Assembly: GCA_910585565.1 (NCBI GenBank)
Contig: CAJUFC010000154.1
Span: 1 to 9,997 of the forward strand
Direction of reading: 5' to 3'
From: an uncultured Eggerthellaceae bacterium
Lineage (GTDB): Bacteria; Actinomycetota; Coriobacteriia; Coriobacteriales; Eggerthellaceae
DNA length: 9,997 bases
Position 1 is the stretch's first letter; each line of letters starts with the position of its first letter. Shown here in pieces: positions 5,664 to 9,997 of this stretch. A model generated the notes under the pieces. The model searched no databases and had not been told where the DNA came from. It saw only the letters and a program-made list of their open reading frames with translations. The translations under genes were made by a program, and so were the position numbers.

Positions 5664-6455
5664 CTATCCGCAAGCCAGTGCCTGGTTCTGCCGCAGCCAT
5701 TCGTACATGAACACCGTGGATGCCTGCGCCACGTTGAGAGACGATATCTCGCCACGCTGCGGCAGCTTGCAAGCGAAGTCGCAGTTCTTGAGCACCAGAT
5801 CGGAAATGCCTTCGTGCTCGTTGCCCACGACCAGCACGATGCGGCCGGCCATGTCGGTGTCCCAAAGCGCGTCATGCGCATGCTCAGTGGCACCCACCAC
5901 CCAAAAGCCTGCGTCCTTGAGCTCGTCAAGCGCACGCTTGAGGTTGGGCACCTGGGCGATCGGCAGATGGGCGACAGCGCCCGCAGAGGTCTTGTACGTG
6001 GCAGGCGTCACCTGCGCCGAGCGCTTGTTGGGGATGATGATGCCCGACGCGCCAACCGACTCGGCAGACCGCGCAATGGCGCCCAGGTTGCCAGCATCGG
6101 TTATGTGGTCGCAGAGCACGACGAGCGCGCCTTGCGACGAGCCAGCGGCACCCCCACCAAGCCCGCTAGCGACATTGGCAGCCGCGATGACGTCAGCGAG
6201 GCTCGCATAGCGAAAGGGCTTTGCCTCGGCCACCACGCCCTGAGAGCTCGAGAATCCCGCGCCCGAAAGCTCCTCTATCCGCTTGCGCGGCACAAAATCG
6301 ACCCCAACGCCGGCATGCTCTGCCTTTCTGAGGATGTCTGACACCATGGAATCGCGCACGATGTTGTCAGCGATGCAGACGCGGCGCACGGGAACGCCCG
6401 AGCGCAACGCCTCGATGACGGCGCGCTTGCCATATATGATTTCGTTTTCAGCCAT
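5664..6455 (-). CDS. rlmB: 23S rRNA (guanosine-2'-O-)-methyltransferase RlmB, TrmH/SpoU family
   Basis: A 263-residue SPOUT methyltransferase. The N-terminal L30e-like substrate-binding domain spans about 5-80 (IIYGKRAVIEAL, then SSQGVVAEA). The catalytic domain carries the three SpoU motifs: motif 1 DHITDAGNLGAIARSAES (116-133), motif 2 IVLVVGNEHEGIS (206-218) and motif 3 PQRGEISSLNVAQAS (232-246). It uses S-adenosylmethionine to methylate the 2'-O of a guanosine in 23S rRNA; the exact site (G2251 in E. coli) is inferred. One difference: the usual His before QGVVA is Ser71 here. A glycine/alanine-rich linker (95-107) joins the domains. The start ATG at 6455 follows AGGA by 7 nt; the frame stays open upstream to 6638 but only as shadow of the phasin-like gene. 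The start region is overlapped by a terminator-like hairpin. Confidence 0.92.
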   Translation of the reverse strand: MAENEIIYGKRAVIEALRSGVPVRRVCIADNIVRDSMVSDILRKAEHAGVGVDFVPRKRIEELSGAGFSSSQGVVAEAKPFRYASLADVIAAANVASGLGGGAAGSSQGALVVLCDHITDAGNLGAIARSAESVGASGIIIPNKRSAQVTPATYKTSAGAVAHLPIAQVPNLKRALDELKDAGFWVVGATEHAHDALWDTDMAGRIVLVVGNEHEGISDLVLKNCDFACKLPQRGEISSLNVAQASTVFMYEWLRQNQALACG

Positions 6456-6491
6456 AAAAATATCCTGAACGGAAGGTTTCCATTCAGGATA
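6456..6491 (-). terminator. Intrinsic terminator or attenuator abutting the rlmB start codon
   Basis: Read on the minus strand, TATCCTGAA pairs perfectly with TTCAGGATA (6491-6483 and 6469-6461). After one mismatch, GGAA pairs with TTCC, leaving a 3-nt loop. Five Ts (6460-6456) follow the stem directly, and the rlmB ATG follows the Ts with no gap. The 3' arm holds AGGA, the only ribosome binding site for rlmB. Readthrough transcripts from the phasin-like gene would meet a stem that can terminate them and also hide the ribosome binding site. Confidence 0.6.
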
Positions 6492-6519
6492 TAGTAACAG
6501 CCTCGCGGCTTGCTCGTAA
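6491..6519 (-). promoter_or_regulatory. Possible promoter for rlmB-yacP
   Basis: On the minus strand TTACGA (6519-6514) and TACTAT (6496-6491) are separated by 17 bp, with 3 of 6 and 4 of 6 matches to the -35 and -10 consensus. The start would be near 6484, inside the 5' arm of the adjacent hairpin, so transcripts from here would lack most of that arm and escape the terminator. Weak by sequence; supported mainly by the layout. Confidence 0.3.
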
Positions 6520-6540
6520 CGACAATAAAAGCCTGCCGCG

Positions 6541-6894
6541 CTATTTGGCGCCTTGGCTCCCGGCGATGACCTCCACCTCGGCAGCCTCCTTGGCGCGAAG
6601 CGCATCGTCGCCGTCCATGCTGGCAGCCATCTCGGCAACGCGAGCCGCGAATGCGTCGCGCTCCTCTTTGGTCATGCCCTTCATGTGCGCCTCGATGATG
6701 TCGTTGCGCACCTGCTCAAGGCTCTCAGAAGCCTGAGACGACACCTCGCTGGCCATTTCCTTGCCCTCGTCAACGGTGATCTTGCCCTTTTCGACGAGCT
6801 GGCCGATGATCTCTTGCGATTTCTCTGCGCCGATAGCCAAAGCTCCGACACCTGCCAGGAATATCTGGCGAAGGGGGTCTGTGTATTCAGCCAT
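6541..6894 (-). CDS. Phasin-like small helical protein
   Basis: A 117-residue acidic, almost wholly helical protein. Residues 7-24 (PLRQIFLAGVGALAIGAE) form an amphipathic hydrophobic helix, followed by KSQEIIGQLVEKGKITVDEGKEM and a coiled-coil-like stretch to about 95 with regular hydrophobic spacing. The opening helix plus LVEKGK and the E-G-K-x-[ML] region is the pattern of the PhaI-type phasin / polyhydroxyalkanoate granule-associated family (PF05597-like). Phasins coat storage granules, but small members also occur where no granule genes are known; no PHA genes are in this window, so a granule role is not supported. GGGGAGG 6 nt before the ATG at 6894 is the strongest ribosome binding site in the cluster, suggesting an abundant protein. 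It lies 123 bp after proS and 85 bp before rlmB. Confidence 0.65.
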   Translation of the reverse strand: MAEYTDPLRQIFLAGVGALAIGAEKSQEIIGQLVEKGKITVDEGKEMASEVSSQASESLEQVRNDIIEAHMKGMTKEERDAFAARVAEMAASMDGDDALRAKEAAEVEVIAGSQGAK

Positions 6895-6974
6895 TTCGAG
6901 CCTCCCCTGCGTCCTTGCGGACGATCGATAGCCGACATTGCAAATGAGTTAGCGTAATCATCATGCAGCAAGTC

Positions 6975-6997
6975 GGCCGCCCGACGCACGGGAGGCC
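6975..6997 (-). other. GC-rich hairpin after proS
   Basis: GGCC-T-CCCG-TGCGT-CGGG-C-GGCC forms an 8-bp stem with one internal mismatch, starting 20 nt beyond the proS stop. No U-run follows on the minus strand, so it is not a classical intrinsic terminator; it could stabilise the 3' end of the proS message or separate it from the phasin-like gene. Confidence 0.35.
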
Positions 6998-7017
6998 CCA
7001 GACGTTACGAAACCGTT

Positions 7018-8811
7018 TTAGCTGAACAGCCCCTCGAACACGGTAATGCCGCCTTTGCCCATCGACTTCATGCGCGCCGTTGCCATGGACATGATCTCGG
7101 GCAGCACATCGACCGAAAGCTCGTAGCGCTCGCCCGTGATGCGACGCTTGACCTCCACCTTGCCTTCGGCGAGCCCACGCTTGCCGACGACGATCTGCAG
7201 CGGCCAGCCGATGAGATCGGCGTCAGAGAACTTGACGCCTGCGCGCTCGTCGCGGTCATCGATGACGACTTCGAAGCCAAGGCGCGCAAGGGACGTGGCG
7301 ATTTCTTCGGCTTTGGGATACACCTCGTCATCGCCGACGGTCAGCGGAATGACGCAGATGTGAGCCGGCGCAATCGCCAGCGGCCACTGGATGCCCGCCT
7401 CGTCGTGGTGCTGCTCGACGACGGCAGACAGCGTGCGCGTGACGCCCACGCCATAGCAGCCCATGATGAACGGCTGTTCCTTGCCGTTCTTGTCGAGGTA
7501 CGTCGCCCCCATGCTTTCGGAGTACTTCATCCCCAGCTGGAAGACCTGGCTTACCTCGATGCCACGCGCGCCCACAAGCGCACGCCCGCACTCGGGACAG
7601 CCGTCGCCCGGCTTGACGATGCACAGGTCAGCCCACGCGTCTACCGTGAAGTCACGCCCCGGCGTGGCACCCACATAATGGAAGCCCTCCTCGTTGGCGC
7701 CCACGACCCACTCCGAAACGGCCTGAAGGGAGCTATCAGCAACGACGACGGTGCCTGCAGGCAGCCCCACCGGGCCCATCGAGCCCTTGTGCAGCCCATA
7801 GTCGCGCATCTCGTCGTCGGTCAAAAGCTCGAAGCCCGCAACGGCACCGAGCGCCTTGATCTCGTTCAGCTCATGGTCTCCCGGAACGAACAGCACGTGC
7901 ACAACGCCGTCGGCGTCCTTACCTGACAGCGCCTTGACCGTGGAACTCGCCGGAATCCCCAAAAACTCTGCCAGCTCGTCAATCGTGTGCAACCCGGGCG
8001 TGGCGATCTTGAGCAGCTCGCCGCCCTCGCGCGTCTGCCCAGTCGCCTCGATGTTCGTCTCGGCATAGACCGTGGGTGCCGCAACGCAGGCGCCCGCCTC
8101 GGTGTTTGCAGAGTAGCCGCACTCACAATAGACGAGCTCAGCCTCGCCCGAGTCAGCAAGTGCCATGAACTCGGTCGTCACTTTGCCGCCAATCTGACCC
8201 GAGTCAGCCTCGACCGGGCGCCACGCAAGCGCGCAGCGGTCGCAGATGTTGCCATAGGCAACGCTCATCGCGTCATACGTCTCCTGCAGCGACTCCTGCG
8301 AGTCGTGGAACGAATACGCGTCCTTCATGATGAACTCGCGCGAACGCAGAAGCCCGAAGCGCGGACGTATCTCGTCGCGGAACTTCACCTGGATCTGATA
8401 CAGCGTGACCGGCAGCTGCTTGTAGCTCCTCAGCTCGCCTTTAACGAGCGAGGTGATGAGCTCTTCGTGGGTGGGCCCGAGGCAAAAGTCGTGCGCATGA
8501 CGATCGGTGAGACGCATGAGTTCGGGGCCGTAATCGTCCCAGCGCCCGCTCTCATGCCACAAGTCTGCCGGCTGCAGCGCCGGCATCATGATCTCCAGAG
8601 CCCCGGTCGCATCCATCTCCTCGCGCACGATCTGTTCGATCTTGCGCAGGACGCGAAAGCCCAGGGGCAAAAACGTATAGATGCCGCTTGCAGTCTTGCG
8701 GATCATTGCCGCCCGCAGCAGCAGCTGATGGCTGGCGATGTCGGCGTCAGCCGGAACGTCGCGCAACGTCGGCATGTAGAGTCGGCTCATCCGCAGTATC
8801 TCGTTTGACAT
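7018..8811 (-). CDS. proS: Prolyl-tRNA synthetase, bacterial type with editing domain
   Basis: A 597-residue class II synthetase that joins proline to tRNA-Pro in the cytoplasm. The N-terminus MSRLYMPTLRDVPADADIAS and LRKTASGIYTFLPLG (roughly 38-51) are typical of bacterial ProRS. Motif 2 is FRDEIRPRFGLLRSREFIMKD (about 144-164) and motif 3 GCYGVGVTRTLSA (451-463). Residues about 230-395 are the inserted YbaK-like editing domain that removes misloaded alanine, with the conserved TVKAL (291-295). The C-terminal anticodon-binding domain covers about 485-597 (PLTVGDDEVYPKAEEIA, DDRDERAGVKFSDAD). CxxC and CxC pairs at 190/193, 229/231 and 405/408 may bind metal. Start ATG 8811 is chosen because AAGGA lies 5 nt upstream; the frame extends to 8880 without a ribosome binding site. 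The 104-bp gap from ispG holds a small stem (8830-8849) but no T-box signature. Confidence 0.97.
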   Translation of the reverse strand: MSNEILRMSRLYMPTLRDVPADADIASHQLLLRAAMIRKTASGIYTFLPLGFRVLRKIEQIVREEMDATGALEIMMPALQPADLWHESGRWDDYGPELMRLTDRHAHDFCLGPTHEELITSLVKGELRSYKQLPVTLYQIQVKFRDEIRPRFGLLRSREFIMKDAYSFHDSQESLQETYDAMSVAYGNICDRCALAWRPVEADSGQIGGKVTTEFMALADSGEAELVYCECGYSANTEAGACVAAPTVYAETNIEATGQTREGGELLKIATPGLHTIDELAEFLGIPASSTVKALSGKDADGVVHVLFVPGDHELNEIKALGAVAGFELLTDDEMRDYGLHKGSMGPVGLPAGTVVVADSSLQAVSEWVVGANEEGFHYVGATPGRDFTVDAWADLCIVKPGDGCPECGRALVGARGIEVSQVFQLGMKYSESMGATYLDKNGKEQPFIMGCYGVGVTRTLSAVVEQHHDEAGIQWPLAIAPAHICVIPLTVGDDEVYPKAEEIATSLARLGFEVVIDDRDERAGVKFSDADLIGWPLQIVVGKRGLAEGKVEVKRRITGERYELSVDVLPEIMSMATARMKSMGKGGITVFEGLFS

Positions 8812-8915
8812 GTCAGTCCTTCCAAGTGTGGGGCTTAGCTTGTGGCCCCGTCGTCTCGCCTGATGGGCAAGGCGTGCCAAAGACGCAGCGCTGTCAAACT
8901 CTGCGAGAGGAGTCG

Positions 8916-9971
8916 CTAGCCTGCCTGCACCTCGCGCATGAGAGCTTCCACGATCTCTGACTCGGGAACTTTTCTCAAGATTTTACCATTACGGAACAAA
9001 ACGCCTGCGCCTTCGCCGCACGCAATGCCGACGTCAGCATCCTTGGCCTCTCCAGGTCCGTTGACCACGCACCCCATGACGGCCACCTTGATGGGGTTCG
9101 GCACGTCAGCCAGCCGACGAGACACCTCGTTCGCGATGCCGATGAGGTCGACCTTGCATCTGCCGCACGTAGGGCAGCTGATGATCTCAGGGCCGCGAGC
9201 ACGCAGTCCCAGCGCCGAGAGCAGCTGCCACGCCGCACGCACCTCGAGCACGGGGTCGTCGGTGAGCGATATGCGCAGGGTCTCCCCGATGCCCGCATCC
9301 AAAAGGATGCCCAGACCGCATGCCGACTTGACGAGCCCCTGCATGGCGGTGCCGGCCTCGGTGACGCCAATATGCAGCGGAACGTGTGGCAGCTCGCGCG
9401 CGAGGATGCGATACGTCTCCACCGTCGTCGGCACGTCGTGCGCCTTGGCCGACACGACGATGTCATGGAAGTCGCGCTCGTCCTCGAAATAGGTGACGTA
9501 GTCGATGGCCGAGCGCGCAAGCTTCTCGGCAGCAGTGAGGTCCTGGCGCAGCGCCAGCGAGCCGTCGAGAGAGCCAGCGTTGACCCCGATGCGTATCGGG
9601 ATGCCGGCCCCCTTCGCCGCCGCGATGACGGCATCCGTCTTTTCTAAGCCGCCAATGTTTCCCGGATTGATGCGCAGCTTGGCAGCACCGCGCCACGCCG
9701 CCTCGACCGCGGTGCGCGCATCGAAATGAATGTCAGCCACGACGGGCAGCGGAGATGCAGCGCAGACCGCCTCGAATGCGGGCAGGTCGTCCCGACTGGG
9801 AATTGCCATGCGCACGACCTCGCAGCCGGCCTCTGCAAGACGCGCGATCTGGTCGAGGTTGGCGCCGACGTCTGACGCGGGCGCGTTAAGCATCGACTGC
9901 ACAACGACCGGAGCCCCTCCACCGAGGAGCACGCCTCCGACCTGTACCTGATGGGTGTTTCGACGACTCAT
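8916..9971 (-). CDS. ispG: 4-hydroxy-3-methylbut-2-en-1-yl diphosphate synthase (IspG/GcpE)
   Basis: A 351-residue iron-sulfur enzyme of the MEP pathway; it reductively converts MEcPP to HMBPP for isoprenoid synthesis. The N-terminal TIM barrel is clear: VVVQSMLNAP (22-31), GCEVVRMAIPSRDD (49-62), PVVADIHFD (76-84), KLRINPGNIG (98-107), IRIGVNAGSL (126-135), LGILLDAGIGETLRISLTDDP (220-240). The C-terminal [4Fe-4S] ligands are C266 and C269 in SCPTCGR and C301 in MGCVVNGPGEAKDADVG, with E308 matching the fourth ligand. Length fits the short two-domain bacterial form. Start ATG 9971 has no strong ribosome binding site; it may be leaderless or coupled to an upstream gene ending in the overlapping TGA. 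proS follows 104 bp downstream; ispG-proS neighbourhoods are common in Gram-positives after dxr and the site-2 protease gene. Confidence 0.97.
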   Translation of the reverse strand: MSRRNTHQVQVGGVLLGGGAPVVVQSMLNAPASDVGANLDQIARLAEAGCEVVRMAIPSRDDLPAFEAVCAASPLPVVADIHFDARTAVEAAWRGAAKLRINPGNIGGLEKTDAVIAAAKGAGIPIRIGVNAGSLDGSLALRQDLTAAEKLARSAIDYVTYFEDERDFHDIVVSAKAHDVPTTVETYRILARELPHVPLHIGVTEAGTAMQGLVKSACGLGILLDAGIGETLRISLTDDPVLEVRAAWQLLSALGLRARGPEIISCPTCGRCKVDLIGIANEVSRRLADVPNPIKVAVMGCVVNGPGEAKDADVGIACGEGAGVLFRNGKILRKVPESEIVEALMREVQAG

Positions 9972-9980
9972 GATTGGTCT

Positions 9981-9986
9981 ATTGTA
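9981..9986 (-). promoter_or_regulatory. Possible -10 element just before ispG
   Basis: The minus strand reads TACAAT here, with 9 nt between it and the ispG ATG at 9971. A start 6-7 nt beyond the element would give a leader of only a few bases, as in leaderless messages, which fits the absence of a ribosome binding site. The -35 would lie outside the window. An alternative is that this is the 3' end of an upstream gene: one frame ends in TGA overlapping the ATG, another in TAG within CAATAG. Confidence 0.3.
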
Positions 9987-9997
9987 GCGGAACCGAC

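Noticed and set aside
5654..5935. N-terminal extension of the NYN protein
   Set aside because: The extra residues are an out-of-frame shadow of rlmB; the GTG at 5653 has its own ribosome binding site and the NYN domain begins immediately.
6456..6638. N-terminal extension of RlmB
   Set aside because: It overlaps the phasin-like gene in another frame and crosses the hairpin; the family N-terminus starts at ATG 6455.
8812..8880. Longer ProRS start at 8880
   Set aside because: The added residues (MARLAHQARRRG...) are not family-like and no ribosome binding site precedes them, whereas AAGGA precedes ATG 8811.
8892..8897. TTGACA on the minus strand between ispG and proS as a proS promoter
   Set aside because: No -10-like hexamer occurs 16-18 bp downstream, and the element overlaps the 3' side of the ispG-proS gap without other support.
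8812..8915. T-box leader before proS
   Set aside because: The gap is only 104 bp and lacks the AGGGTGG-type T-box sequence and specifier stem.

Overview
The window looks like chromosomal DNA of a high-GC Gram-positive bacterium, most likely a gut-type member of the Coriobacteriia (Actinomycetota). The reasons are strongly GC-biased third codon positions, a secreted protein with BspA-type leucine-rich repeats, a DUF4143 ATPase of the subtype common in actinobacteria, and a bacterial-type ProRS beside IspG. The class assignment is inference; no rRNA or other marker is present.

Layout. (1) 1-2003, minus strand: the N-terminal 667 codons of a large secreted surface protein that runs off the left edge. 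It has a signal peptide, two short BspA-like repeat blocks, and an embedded segment whose codon use differs sharply from the rest. Its start codon is unclear. (2) 2004-2948: no confident gene, but the stretch is rich in structure: a short dispersed-repeat-like palindrome, a promoter-like site followed by a cluster of hairpins (a possible structured RNA), and a separate 114-bp hairpin element with near-perfect 20-bp ends. (3) 2949-3507, plus strand: a RelB/DinJ-type antitoxin and YafQ-type toxin pair with a palindromic operator candidate, followed by a terminator. (4) 3508-5089, plus strand: tandem 23-bp repeats reaching to the promoter of a lone AAA ATPase with a DUF4143 C-terminus. (5) 5123-9971, minus strand: a housekeeping cluster in the transcription order ispG, proS, a small phasin-like gene, rlmB, and a YacP/Rae1-like NYN ribonuclease.

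Regions 2-4 look like an accessory insertion zone between the surface-protein gene and the housekeeping cluster. The toxin-antitoxin pair and the ATPase each have their own control region. In the housekeeping block IspG acts in the MEP isoprenoid pathway and ProRS charges tRNA-Pro. RlmB methylates 23S rRNA, and the NYN protein is a probable ribosome-linked RNase; rlmB next to yacP is a recurrent pairing in Gram-positives. The most notable regulatory feature is an intrinsic-terminator-like hairpin whose U-run directly abuts the rlmB start codon and whose 3' arm holds its ribosome binding site.
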